Notes: generated by a model not told the origin, from the sequence alone. A DNA stretch of 37,994 nt from Paracoccaceae bacterium (GCA_029862205.1 JAOTXT010000041.1:1-37994), one strand, 5' to 3'. Positions 1 to 7,521 are shown, counted from the stretch's first letter. Made by a program: numbers and translations.

Positions 1-533
1 TCCGATCTATGGAGACCGGCATCTATGAGAAACGCGGCGTGACGCCGACCATCTCGCCCTCGATGGACATCCAGGTTAGCTCGAACTTCGAGCGGCTGAT
101 CTATGAGCTTTACGATGAAGACGGCTCGGCGGTGAGCCAGGTCATGGATGAACTCGCCGAGACCGGGCGTTTCCAGCTCAGCCAAGGAGCACTTACACGG
201 TTGCGAGAGGGCTTTGACTCCGCAATGGCGGATGGCGCTGCGTCAATGCGGATGATCGCGCGCGTTTGCCGGGAAGGTGGACCGGTTCTCGATCCGCATA
301 CCGCTGTTGGTGTCATTGCCGCCGAGGCGCGGCGCGGCGATCCGTCTGTGCCGATGATCACGCTGGGCACTGCTCATGCCGCGAAATTCCCAGATGCCGT
401 CGAGGACGCCTGCGGCACGCGTCCAGCTTTGCCGGCGCGGATGACCGACCTCTACGAACGCGACGAGCGGGTGGTGACGGTCCTGAATGACTTGGCGGCG
501 GTCGAGGCGCTGATCCGGGAGCGGCGCGCTTGA
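1..533 (+). CDS. thrC: Threonine synthase, C-terminal part (cut by left edge)
   Basis: The reading frame is open from the window edge (codons start at position 3) to the TGA at 531-533, giving about 176 residues of the C-terminal part. Threonine synthase is the PLP enzyme that converts O-phosphohomoserine to threonine in the cytoplasm. The stretch PSMDIQVSSNFERL near residues 18-31 of the visible part is the family signature that follows the PLP-binding core, and the tail pattern GVIAAEARRG...TLGTAHAAKFPDAV is also typical. The N-terminal half with the PLP lysine lies outside the window, so the ATG at position 9 is an internal methionine and not the start. The stop overlaps the TTG start of the M16 protease, so the two are probably translationally coupled. 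Confidence 0.93.
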   Translation, partial: RSMETGIYEKRGVTPTISPSMDIQVSSNFERLIYELYDEDGSAVSQVMDELAETGRFQLSQGALTRLREGFDSAMADGAASMRMIARVCREGGPVLDPHTAVGVIAAEARRGDPSVPMITLGTAHAAKFPDAVEDACGTRPALPARMTDLYERDERVVTVLNDLAAVEALIRERRA

Positions 534-1789
534 CCGTCGAGCTCGAAACCCTCGGCAACGGCTTCCGCGTGGTGACCGAGCCGATGCCCGGGATCGGGTC
601 GGTCTCGCTTGGCGTCTGGGTCGATGCTGGCTCGCGCCACGAAGCGGAGGCGGAGAACGGTATCGCTCATTTCCTCGAGCACATGGCCTTCAAGGGCACA
701 ACTCGGCGTAGCGCCCGCCAGATCGCCGAGCAGATTGAGGATGTGGGCGGCTACTTGAACGCCTATACGTCGCGCGAGCGGACCGCTTACTACGCCCGGG
801 TCCTCGCGGATGATGTGCCGCTGGCGATGGATCTGATCGCCGATATCCTACGCGATCCCCTGCTATCGCCGGCCGAGATCGAGATTGAGCGCGGGGTGAT
901 TCTGCAAGAGATCGGCCAGACGCTCGACACGCCCGATGACATCATCTTCGATTGGTTGCAGGAGATCGCCTTCCCGGACCAACCCCTGGGGCGGGCAATC
1001 CTTGGGCCGCCGGAGCGCGTGCGTGGTTTCGGCCGCGAAGCCTTGGGTGGATTCATCTCGCGGCAATATACGCCCGGGCGGATGATCCTTGCGGCCGCGG
1101 GCGATGTGGACCACGGGAAGATCGTGAATCTGGCAGAACAGCTTTTCGGGGACATGGCGCCGGCTGGTCCCGCCAAGCCGCATCCCGCCCGCTATTCAGG
1201 CGGTGAACTGCGGGCCGAGAAGGCACTGGAACAGGCACATATGGCGATCGCCCTGCCGGCACCGTCGTTCCGCGATCCGCAGTTCTACGCGGCGCAAATT
1301 CTGGCTGTGGCGCTCGGCGGTGGAATGTCATCGCGCCTCTTTCAAGAGGCCCGCGAGAATCGCGGTCTGTGCTATACAATATTCGCGCAATGCGCTGCTT
1401 GGTCGGATGCGGGCATGATGACGATCTATGCCGGGACGGGAGACGAGAAACTGCCGGAGCTTGTCAGATTGACGGCCGATGAAATTCGGCGTGTCGCGGA
1501 GGATCTGAGCGAAAGCGAGGTCGCGCGCGCCCGCGCGCAGACCAAGGCTGGCCTGGTCATGGGGCTGGAAAGCGTCTCGGCCCGGGCCGAGCGTCTGGCG
1601 GCGATGCTGTCGATCTGGGGCCGCGTGCCGCCCCTGTCGGAAACTGTCGAACGGATCGACGCGGTCGGTGTAGCGGAAGCGCGCGCTGCGGCCGAAAGAT
1701 TGGCCGAGGCGGAGCCGGGGCTGGTGCTCTACGGTCCAGTGGGGCATGCGGGGCCGGATGGCGCCTTCGCGGCGCGGCTGGTGGCCTGA
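530..1789 (+). CDS. M16 family zinc metallopeptidase (pitrilysin/processing-peptidase-like)
   Basis: A 419-residue protein of the M16B class. The inverted zinc motif HFLEH lies at residues 47-51 (zinc ligands H47 and H51, catalytic E50), and E127 follows 76 residues later, as the HXXEH-X76-E signature requires. The C-terminal half carries the usual inactive second M16 domain. Bacterial members are cytoplasmic or periplasmic oligopeptidases; no signal peptide is visible, so a cytoplasmic location is likely. The start is a TTG at 530-532 overlapping the thrC stop (TTGA), with no good ribosome site of its own, which points to coupling with thrC. A small acetyltransferase gene begins 4 bases after the stop. 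The thrC-M16-GNAT order is, from memory, common in Rhodobacterales. The substrate is unknown. Confidence 0.92.
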   Translation: MTVELETLGNGFRVVTEPMPGIGSVSLGVWVDAGSRHEAEAENGIAHFLEHMAFKGTTRRSARQIAEQIEDVGGYLNAYTSRERTAYYARVLADDVPLAMDLIADILRDPLLSPAEIEIERGVILQEIGQTLDTPDDIIFDWLQEIAFPDQPLGRAILGPPERVRGFGREALGGFISRQYTPGRMILAAAGDVDHGKIVNLAEQLFGDMAPAGPAKPHPARYSGGELRAEKALEQAHMAIALPAPSFRDPQFYAAQILAVALGGGMSSRLFQEARENRGLCYTIFAQCAAWSDAGMMTIYAGTGDEKLPELVRLTADEIRRVAEDLSESEVARARAQTKAGLVMGLESVSARAERLAAMLSIWGRVPPLSETVERIDAVGVAEARAAAERLAEAEPGLVLYGPVGHAGPDGAFAARLVA

Positions 1790-1793
1790 AAAG

Positions 1794-2381
1794 ATGTTCG
1801 CGCGGCGCAAAACCGGAGAGAGCGAGCTCTTTACCGAGCGCCTTTTGCTGCGCCCGCCGCAGGTGCGTGATTTCGAGCAATGGGCAAAGCTGCGCCGCGA
1901 TAGCCGCGAGTTCCTGTTGCCATGGGAGCCGCGCTGGTCTCATGACCATCTCAGTTCCCGCGCATTCCGCAATCGGGTTGTCTGGGCGGAACGCTCGATG
2001 CGCCAGGGCGAAGCCTATCCATTTTTTCTGTTCCGGCAGAAGGATGGTCAAATCGTCGGCGGCCTGACGCTGTCGAACATCCGGCGCCAGCCCGCTCAGA
2101 CGGGCACGCTCGGCTACTGGGTGGGCGAGGATTACTCGTTACGTGGCTACATGACCGAAGCGCTGGACGCGCTCCGCCATTTCGCTTTTACCGAGCTTGA
2201 TCTTTCCCGGCTCGAGGCCGCTTGCCTACCGGACAATATCGCCTCGCGCCGGCTGCTTGAGCGGTGTGAATTTCAGTACGAAGGTGTTGCGCGGGCGTAT
2301 TTGCAAATCAGCGGGCGCTGGTGCGACCATGTGCTTTACGCCTCGCTGAGGGCAGATCGGAGCGGGCGCGCCCGCGATTGA
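1794..2381 (+). CDS. GNAT family N-acetyltransferase (RimJ/RimL-like)
   Basis: 195 residues if started at the ATG at 1794, just after the M16 stop. The longer frame from 1746 runs inside the protease gene and is less likely. The N-terminal stretch TERLLLRPPQVRDFEQW is the typical RimJ-type opening. The core GYWVGEDYSLRGYMTEAL contains the acetyl-CoA-binding loop, and NIASRRLLERCEF is the conserved late helix (N-x-x-S-x-R-L-L-E). RimJ-type enzymes acetylate N-termini of ribosomal or other proteins using acetyl-CoA; the target of this one is unknown. It forms the end of the thrC-M16-GNAT unit. It is convergent with yqgE, whose stop lies 15 bases away. Confidence 0.87.
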   Translation: MFARRKTGESELFTERLLLRPPQVRDFEQWAKLRRDSREFLLPWEPRWSHDHLSSRAFRNRVVWAERSMRQGEAYPFFLFRQKDGQIVGGLTLSNIRRQPAQTGTLGYWVGEDYSLRGYMTEALDALRHFAFTELDLSRLEAACLPDNIASRRLLERCEFQYEGVARAYLQISGRWCDHVLYASLRADRSGRARD

Positions 2382-2396
2382 CGTGAAATGACCTGG

Positions 2397-3011
2397 TTAG
2401 GCCGTGCCGCCTTGCGATGACAGCATGGCCGGGTGAACGCCGATCTTGGCCAACGCTTTGTCCCATTTGCCGTCCGCGTCATCGTCGAAAAGCAGGTCTT
2501 CGTCGGATGGGCACGCCAGCCATCCATTGCCCTGAAGCTCGGCTTCCAGCTGGCCTGGCGCCCACCCCGCGTAACCAAGGGCAACGATCGCCTGATCCGG
2601 CCCCTGATCGGTCGCCATGGCGTGGAGAATTTCCAATGTCGCGGTCATCGAGGTTTCGTCATCGACCTGCATCGTCGCCTCATCCACAAAATAGTCAGAC
2701 GAGTGCAGCACGAAGCCGCGCCCGGTTTCGACCGGGCCGCCATAGTGAACCGGGGCTTTTCCGAATGTCTTCGCGACCGGGATCTCGAGTTTTTCGAACA
2801 GATCCTTGAGTCTGAGGTCGTCCGCCCGCTTGTTGACGATCAGCCCCATAGCGCCTTCCTGCGAATGGGCGCAAAGATAGACGACCGAGCGATGGAACCG
2901 TGGATCCTGCATCCCTGGCATTGCGATCAGGATCTGGCCACTAAGGAATTCGGCCTTGCCTTCATCGTCTTGGACGTGGTCAGCGCCTGGAGTTTCCGGC
3001 TCATCCGTCAT
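2397..3011 (-). CDS. yqgE: YqgE/AlgH family protein (UPF0301, DUF179)
   Basis: 204 residues. The pattern GQILIAMPGMQDPRFHRSV followed by VVYLCAHSQEGAMGLIVNK and later VHYGGPVETGRGFVLHSSD are the conserved blocks of the DUF179 fold. An acidic extension of about 20 residues precedes the domain. The biochemical role of the family is not established; the name AlgH comes from an effect on alginate in Pseudomonas. No signal peptide is seen. It is divergent from the DsbD-alpha-like gene, with 88 bases between the starts, so the two promoters must share that short AT-richer gap. Confidence 0.9.
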   Translation of the reverse strand: MTDEPETPGADHVQDDEGKAEFLSGQILIAMPGMQDPRFHRSVVYLCAHSQEGAMGLIVNKRADDLRLKDLFEKLEIPVAKTFGKAPVHYGGPVETGRGFVLHSSDYFVDEATMQVDDETSMTATLEILHAMATDQGPDQAIVALGYAGWAPGQLEAELQGNGWLACPSDEDLLFDDDADGKWDKALAKIGVHPAMLSSQGGTA

Positions 3012-3099
3012 TGCTCAATGATGGCGGCAAAGCGACGTTCACGCAAGAAATCGCGCAACTGTTATTGTTTAGCCGCTGAATTTCCTGACATCTTCGACT

Positions 3100-3951
3100 A
3101 TGTTTAGGGCGATGCGAGGTATTTTGACATTCGTCACCCGGGGGATGGTGTTGCTTGCGCTCAGCGTGGCAGCAGGGCCTGTGCGCGCCCAATCGGTTGT
3201 CTCGTCCGGCGAATCCTTTGTCGACATGCGTCTCTTTCCGGGCAGGGCCGAAAGCGATGGCTCGCGCCTTGTTGCACTGGTTATCGACGTGGCACCCGGG
3301 TGGAAGACCTATTGGCGCAATCCAGGAGCTGCCGGAATTCCACCCAGTTTCGATTGGAGCGCCTCGCGCAACTTGCGGGCGGCCGAGGTCATGTGGCCGC
3401 GTCCTGTCCGATTTGACAGTTTCGGCCTTTCGACGTTGGGCTATGGCGGTCAGGTCGTCTTCCCGGTTCGGCTGGATCCGGAAGACCGTGCGGCGCCACT
3501 GGACATTTCGGTGGGGGTCGCCCTAGGCGTTTGCCGCGACATCTGTGTTTTGGAGGAGGCGACCGTCGGAACCGTGATCGCGCCGGACGCGCCCGAAATC
3601 GGGGGCGCGCTCTTACGTGCGGCCGAGGCTCTAGTGCCACGGCCGGGGGCCGCGCAAGGATTGCGCACGGTCAGCTGCCGCTTGACCGGTGCGGGCGCGA
3701 AACGCGCGTTCGAGGCAACGCTCGATTTCGATAACCCGCCATTGTCGCCCGAGGTGATCCTGGAGGGCCCCGAACAAACCTGGTTCACCGCCAGCGAGAC
3801 CACGACTGACGATGCTGGGGCGATTACGGTGCGGGCGGATCTATCGCTTTTGGATGGATCGAGCTGGCTTGACCGGTCTGATATCAGGATGACCGTACTG
3901 GCGAACGATTTTGCCGCCGATATCGTCGGGTGTTCGGCGAGTGGCAGCTGA
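3100..3951 (+). CDS. Periplasmic DsbD N-terminal (DsbD-alpha/ScsB-like) domain protein
   Basis: 283 residues with a signal peptide (hydrophobic stretch about residues 13-26, likely cleavage VRA|Q at 30/31). The body resembles the COG4233-type DsbD_N domain: FPGRAESDGSRLVALVIDVAPGWKTYWRNPG near the start, then GYGGQVVFPV, then GVALGVCRDICVLEEA with the cysteine pair C145-x3-C149. Two more cysteines occur later, one in TVSCRL and one close to the C-terminus. There are no transmembrane segments after the signal, so this is a free-standing soluble domain and not a full DsbD electron transporter. Such domains pass thiol reducing power to periplasmic partners; the partner here is unknown. An in-frame ATG at 3112 is an alternative start. 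A strong hairpin follows the stop. Confidence 0.8.
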   Translation: MFRAMRGILTFVTRGMVLLALSVAAGPVRAQSVVSSGESFVDMRLFPGRAESDGSRLVALVIDVAPGWKTYWRNPGAAGIPPSFDWSASRNLRAAEVMWPRPVRFDSFGLSTLGYGGQVVFPVRLDPEDRAAPLDISVGVALGVCRDICVLEEATVGTVIAPDAPEIGGALLRAAEALVPRPGAAQGLRTVSCRLTGAGAKRAFEATLDFDNPPLSPEVILEGPEQTWFTASETTTDDAGAITVRADLSLLDGSSWLDRSDIRMTVLANDFAADIVGCSASGS

Positions 3952-3980
3952 ACCGGTGTTCAGGACTGCGGCCACAAAGG

Positions 3981-4013
3981 AACCGCCCGCCAATGCGTCC
4001 ATGGCGGGCGGTT
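3981..4013. terminator. Perfect 12-bp stem hairpin between convergent genes
   Basis: AACCGCCCGCCA at 3981-3992 pairs perfectly with TGGCGGGCGGTT at 4002-4013, with a 9-base loop. It sits 29 bases after the stop of the DsbD-alpha-like gene and before the stop of the small minus-strand gene. That fits a shared terminator for convergent transcripts, although neither side has a long T tract. Confidence 0.65.
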
Positions 4014-4071
4014 GCGTCTTGCCTGTATGCGCCCTGGCTGACCGGCCGGGCGGTAATTGCCTCAGAGGGAC

Positions 4072-4281
4072 TTAGTTTGCCGCAGCGCCGTTCGACGAGC
4101 GCCGTGCCAGTTCGATCGGCGGATCTTCCTTCGATGCGACGGCGGCCTGCTTGGCGCTGGCGGTGTCACCGCCGACGCGCTGGGCGAGCTCCTCGGCCAT
4201 CGCGATGAATTCGTCGATCTTGCTGATTTCGGCTTTTAGACGATCGCGATGGTTTTTCGCGATTTTCATGACGTCGGTCAT
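4072..4281 (-). CDS. Small hypothetical coiled-coil protein
   Basis: 69 residues, not recognised as a named family. The ATG is preceded by GGGAG seven bases upstream, a good ribosome site. Residues 1-37 are highly charged with a heptad-like spacing (KIAKNHRDRLKAEISKIDEF), consistent with a helix or short coiled coil. The C-terminal third is rich in Ala, Ser and Asn and probably disordered. There is no signal peptide, membrane segment or cysteine. The leader upstream holds two back-to-back inverted repeats (listed separately). It is convergent with the DsbD-alpha-like gene. The function is unknown. Confidence 0.72.
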   Translation of the reverse strand: MTDVMKIAKNHRDRLKAEISKIDEFIAMAEELAQRVGGDTASAKQAAVASKEDPPIELARRSSNGAAAN

Positions 4282-4678
4282 TGCGGTCTCCCTATCAGTT
4301 GGCGCCAGGGTCGGCTCTGGAGGATTGATCTCGGCCCCTGCCGAGCACGTTGATTCAACGCCTGAAAGGTAGCAGAAAAGATACTGAAAACGCTAAGAAA
4401 TTTTCGGAATTAAGGCAAATGTGCCAGGTATGCGAGCAATCGTCGGATGCCACTCAACCATGGGTAAAGACATTCTACTTTGGGCTGCGCGGCTCAACCT
4501 TTGCGGGTGCAGATGGCGCGAATCATCGGACTGCGATTCGCCTCGGGATGCAGCGCTTGCCAGTTGCCTGGAAAATGGATTCGCGGCATGATCGGCGTGC
4601 TCGGACTCAGAAGCCGGGCGCGCCCGGGGAGCCCCGGGGAGCATGGTGCAATAAACGGCATAGTGCCGGAGGCAGGTC
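4282..4678. other. Gene-poor intergenic stretch between divergent small genes
   Basis: About 400 bases between the start of the minus-strand coiled-coil gene and the GTG of the first small membrane protein. It holds the leader of the minus gene, with two inverted repeats at 4330-4360, and four GANTC sites (4352, 4520, 4535, 4578). It also holds a GC-rich repeat CCCGGGGAGCCCCGGGG near 4623-4639 and a small hairpin CGGCA-TAG-TGCCG at 4656-4668 touching the GGAGG ribosome site of the next gene. Open frames across it have no ribosome site and no recognisable protein features. Confidence 0.6.
4330..4360 (-). promoter_or_regulatory. Two adjacent inverted repeats in a leader region
   Basis: CTCGGC-CCCT-GCCGAG (4330-4345) and CGTTGA-T-TCAACG (4348-4360) stand back to back 49-79 bases upstream of the small coiled-coil gene. 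The second includes a GANTC site (GATTC 4352-4356), the CcrM methylation target in alphaproteobacteria. It could be an operator or a leader RNA structure. No function is proven by the sequence. Confidence 0.4.
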
Positions 4679-4876
4679 GTGGATCTTCTGAGTCCTGAAG
4701 ACATCAGTGCATTCTTCAATTCACCCTTCGTGGCTCGGTTCTGGCCGACGATCGTCGGCGGCCTTCTGCTGTTCATCGTCATGTTCAGGGGCGCACGGTT
4801 CTTGATGTTTATGATCATCATTATGACCGCAGCCCTGCAGGCCTGGCATTTGGGGGTGTTTGTTAATACTGGATAG
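4679..4876 (+). CDS. Small membrane protein, first of a paralogous tandem pair
   Basis: 65 residues from a GTG start with GGAGG (4668-4672) six bases upstream. After an N-terminal stretch of about 20 residues there are two hydrophobic segments: about 24-38 (WPTIVGGLLLFIVMF), then a basic turn RGAR, then about 42-57. This predicts a two-helix membrane hairpin with the basic loop in the cytoplasm. The block WPTIVGGLLLFIVMFRG aligns without a gap to the matching block of the gene at 4958. I do not recognise a named family. Eighty bases separate the two genes, so they are probably co-transcribed. Confidence 0.7.
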   Translation: MDLLSPEDISAFFNSPFVARFWPTIVGGLLLFIVMFRGARFLMFMIIIMTAALQAWHLGVFVNTG

Positions 4877-4957
4877 CGAGGCTGGCGAGCGCGGAGCGGT
4901 GGAGAATCCGTCCGGCAGGCTTCTTGTCCGGGCCAGACGTGGTGATGGAGTCGGGAC

Positions 4958-5182
4958 GTGGCAACCCACACGAAGAAAGCCCCAGGCGCCGATGCGCGCG
5001 GTCCGATCGACCTCTACGGCGACGAGATCGCAGAGATCGCGACCGCCATCGCAGGGACGTTATGGCCCGTACTGATTGGGGGCGTCATCCTGTTCCTAAT
5101 GATCGTGAAGGGTTGGGAGCGCGCGGCGGTGCCAGTAGGTCTGCTCGTCGCCGTGACCCAGCTTTGGCTGCTATACGGCTAG
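4958..5182 (+). CDS. Small membrane protein, second of a paralogous tandem pair
   Basis: 74 residues from a GTG start with GGAG seven bases upstream. The N-terminal 34 residues are soluble (KKAPGADARGPIDLYGDEIAE), followed by two hydrophobic segments, about 36-51 (WPVLIGGVILFLMIV) and 56-72, joined by KGWER. The membrane part aligns without gaps to the preceding gene: W-P, GG, LF, a basic residue plus G, then A, Q, W and L at equal spacing. The pair therefore arose by duplication, and only the N-terminal tails differ. The stop lies four bases from the stop of the convergent DUF6280-like gene. The function is unknown. Confidence 0.72.
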   Translation: MATHTKKAPGADARGPIDLYGDEIAEIATAIAGTLWPVLIGGVILFLMIVKGWERAAVPVGLLVAVTQLWLLYG

Positions 5183-5186
5183 CGGC

Positions 5187-5495
5187 TCAGGCCGCTATGT
5201 CGTCTTCGCTTTCACTGTCGCCGCGGCGGAGGGCGGACGAAACGCGGATACCACGGCGAACGAAGGCCACCATGCCCTCGATCGCCCGGTCGGTGGGGTC
5301 GATACCGGCACAGTTCAGCACTTCCCGCCCGTCGCGCGAACGCGCCCAGCGGGCCAGGGCATCGGCCCCGGCGCCGTTTAGCTTTTCGTCCCTGATCGCA
5401 TCGTCTAGTGCAGCGAGCACAACCGCCGAGAACAGCTTGCGCGCCCGCTCACCCTGGTCATTTACGAATGCGATCGCTTCGGTGTCGCGAAACAC
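5187..5495 (-). CDS. DUF6280-like conserved hypothetical protein
   Basis: 102 residues from a GTG start with GGGAGG five bases upstream. The sequence NDQGERARKLFSAVVLAALDDAI followed by ARWARSRDGREVLNCAGIDP matches my memory of a small cytoplasmic family found almost only in Rhodobacterales (DUF6280); the family assignment is from memory. It is mostly helical, with no signal or membrane segment and an acidic tail (ESEDDIAA). A sigma-70-like promoter stands 60-88 bases upstream. It is convergent with the small membrane protein pair. The function is unknown. Confidence 0.8.
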   Translation of the reverse strand: MFRDTEAIAFVNDQGERARKLFSAVVLAALDDAIRDEKLNGAGADALARWARSRDGREVLNCAGIDPTDRAIEGMVAFVRRGIRVSSALRRGDSESEDDIAA

Positions 5496-5554
5496 GCGAG
5501 CCTCCCGCTCGATGGCATCTGAAGGGTCCGCCTAGTTGAACCAGGCTTCCCGCC

Positions 5555-5583
5555 TATTTAGTGGTGCAGCGCGGGAAGTCCAA
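5555..5583 (-). promoter_or_regulatory. Sigma-70-type promoter for the DUF6280-like gene
   Basis: On the minus strand TTGGAC (5583-5578) is separated by exactly 17 bases from TAAATA (5560-5555). Transcription would start near 5548, leaving a leader of about 50 bases before the GTG at 5495. An inverted repeat AAGTGT-N6-ACACTT (5582-5599) overlaps the upstream edge of the -35 and could be an operator. Confidence 0.55.
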
Positions 5584-5618
5584 GTGTTTTTTGACACTTT
5601 TCCTTCAATTTGCGCACT

Positions 5619-6569
5619 TTATGCGGGAGAGCCGCCGGTCAGGCATTGACCGATGAAGGTATCCTGACGCGCTTGGCTGGACCGCGCGATCGCCAGGTCA
5701 AACATGTCGAAGGCATGAACCCCGCCCGGATAGATCGCGAGTTCGGCCCAGTTTCCGGCCGCGCGCCAGCGGTTGGCCATGAACAGGCTGTCGTCCAGTA
5801 AGGGGTCGGATGTGCCGACCTGGAGCAACGCCGGGGGCAGGCCGCCCAAATCGGCCAGCAGCGGCGAGACAGCCGGATCGTCCGGTGCTGGGCCTTTCAG
5901 GTTTTCGCAGAACCAGCGGGTGGTCGGGGTCGAGAGGATCAGGTAGCGCCGCCCCCAATTGGCCATCGATGGGGTCATGCGCAGATCGAAGATCCCGTAG
6001 TTCAGGACCGTGCCCGCCACCGCATCCAAACCACCTAGCTCACGCAGCCGCAACAGGACGAGGGCGGCCAGATGCGCGCCCGCGGACTCCCCGCCGATCA
6101 CGACCGGCCCGCCGAATTCCTCGATCGCCCAGCGCATGGCGGCCACGCAATCCTCAAGGCAGGCGGGCCAGGCATGTTCAGGCGCGAGCCGGTATTGCAC
6201 CGAGACCACCCGGCATCCGGCCATTGCCGCGATCCGCTGGTTGTGGCTGTCATATTGCTCGGGCGCGCCCAGGGTCCAACCGCCGCCATGGATGTGGATA
6301 TAGGTGCCGCGCGGCATACCCTCCGGCTGCGAGAGACGCGCGCGCCCCGGGCCGCCGGCGGCGGCGGGATAGATAATCCAGTCCGATCCTTCGCAAGGCC
6401 CGGCTTGGGGAAAGACGCCGCGGCCCTCGGCCCGTGCCTGGCGGGTCAGCTCGGGTGGCACTTCGTGGACCGGTTTGATCTTGGACAGCTCGTCCTCGAG
6501 CCATCGGTTGAACGCGGCAGTCTCGTCGCTGATTACGCCGGGATCGAAGGGATCGGCGGTGTCGGTCAT
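5619..6569 (-). CDS. Alpha/beta hydrolase, hormone-sensitive-lipase-type esterase
   Basis: 316 residues, cytoplasmic, no signal peptide. The oxyanion-hole motif HGGGW is at 94-98 and the nucleophile elbow GESAG at 160-164, making S162 the catalytic serine. The acid is likely D255 in GTSDPLLDDS and the histidine H285 in GGVHAFDMF. YRLAPEHAWPACLED is the typical HSL-family block between them. Such enzymes hydrolyse short- to medium-chain esters; the substrate is unknown. The ATG has AAGGG five bases upstream. olsB lies 71 bases upstream on the same strand, so the two may be co-transcribed. Confidence 0.88.
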   Translation of the reverse strand: MTDTADPFDPGVISDETAAFNRWLEDELSKIKPVHEVPPELTRQARAEGRGVFPQAGPCEGSDWIIYPAAAGGPGRARLSQPEGMPRGTYIHIHGGGWTLGAPEQYDSHNQRIAAMAGCRVVSVQYRLAPEHAWPACLEDCVAAMRWAIEEFGGPVVIGGESAGAHLAALVLLRLRELGGLDAVAGTVLNYGIFDLRMTPSMANWGRRYLILSTPTTRWFCENLKGPAPDDPAVSPLLADLGGLPPALLQVGTSDPLLDDSLFMANRWRAAGNWAELAIYPGGVHAFDMFDLAIARSSQARQDTFIGQCLTGGSPA

Positions 6570-6640
6570 GGCGGCCCTTTGATTGCCCTCAAGGCCGCCA
6601 GATTATATTCCGGTCCCGCTGGGGCAAGTCCGCCCGGCCT

Positions 6641-7390
6641 TCACGTCCGACGCAAAAGCCTCGCGCGGGTCTTGGGCACCCGCTTGACCTCGACGCCGGT
6701 GAAGACGTGCAGGGTATTCAGTTCGCGGTCGATCACCGCGTGGTCCGAGACCCATCCGCCCATCACCAAGTAAGAGCGTAAGAGTGGCGGCATGCAGCGC
6801 AGCGCCAGCTTCTTGTCCGGCCGCTTGAACTTCAGATTACGGGCAAATCGGAAGACATCCGGTGCCTTGACCCTGGGCAGCCAACGCCGGGGTGCCAGAT
6901 GCTGTTCCTTCAGAAGGGCGAAGGCGTCCATATAAGCCTCGGCCTCGACCCCGTGGAAGGACGAACAACCGAAGATCAGCGCGACGTTTTGCTCATCCAC
7001 AAAACGGCTCATCGCTGCCCAGGCTGTGCGCAGGATGTTCGGATCTTGATAGGCTGGGTGGATGCAGAACCGGCCCATTTCGACCATCCGGCCGGGATAA
7101 TCCTTGAGTTTGGAAAGCTCGTAGAACTGGGCCGAGTAACTCTGCGAGATCCGCGGCCCGTCTAGCGCCATCATGCGGAAGCAGCAGACCAGCTTGCCGG
7201 TCGCGACCTCCTCGACCATGACGTGGTGGCAGGCCGCGTCATAGGCGTCCTGGTCAAGCGCCAATCCGCCTTGGCGCGCCAGTCCGCGTTCTCCGATGAA
7301 TGCCAGGTGGCGAAGCTGTTGGCAGGCGACGATATCTGCCTTGCCGTCAGCGAACCGGGCCCTGTAGCGCCCAGACCGAAATAGGGGCAT
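6641..7390 (-). CDS. olsB: OlsB, ornithine N-acyltransferase of ornithine lipid synthesis
   Basis: 249 residues of the OlsB-type GNAT fold. OlsB transfers a 3-hydroxyacyl chain from acyl carrier protein to ornithine, giving lyso-ornithine lipid, the first step of a phosphorus-free membrane lipid. Conserved blocks seen: RHLAFIGE near the start, [83 protein letters not shown] and [12 protein letters not shown]. The ATG has GAAGG about eight bases upstream. The partner acyltransferase gene olsA is not adjacent. The assignment rests on motif recognition and could be another OlsB-like GNAT of the same family. Confidence 0.82.
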   Translation of the reverse strand: MPLFRSGRYRARFADGKADIVACQQLRHLAFIGERGLARQGGLALDQDAYDAACHHVMVEEVATGKLVCCFRMMALDGPRISQSYSAQFYELSKLKDYPGRMVEMGRFCIHPAYQDPNILRTAWAAMSRFVDEQNVALIFGCSSFHGVEAEAYMDAFALLKEQHLAPRRWLPRVKAPDVFRFARNLKFKRPDKKLALRCMPPLLRSYLVMGGWVSDHAVIDRELNTLHVFTGVEVKRVPKTRARLLRRT

Positions 7391-7521
7391 CGCGTTACCT
7401 TCTGCTCAGCGACATGTATCCGGCGATGGGTTCGCTCTTCTCGGTTCTGCCCTATATTCTCGTTTCGAGTGGTTACATGAGTATGACGCAAACGGATTCA
7501 AGCCGCAGAGGACACGCCCGA

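Noticed and set aside
2433-3107. Plus-strand frame of 224 residues opposite yqgE
   Set aside because: Shadow of YqgE; no ribosome site or motif.
4350-4691. Plus-strand frame of 113 residues before the small membrane proteins
   Set aside because: No ribosome site, starts within an inverted repeat, composition not protein-like, and overlaps the start of the supported GTG gene.
7425-7470. Two GTTC half-sites upstream of msrB, as a possible LexA box
   Set aside because: The spacing between the GTTC blocks is 10 bases, not 7.
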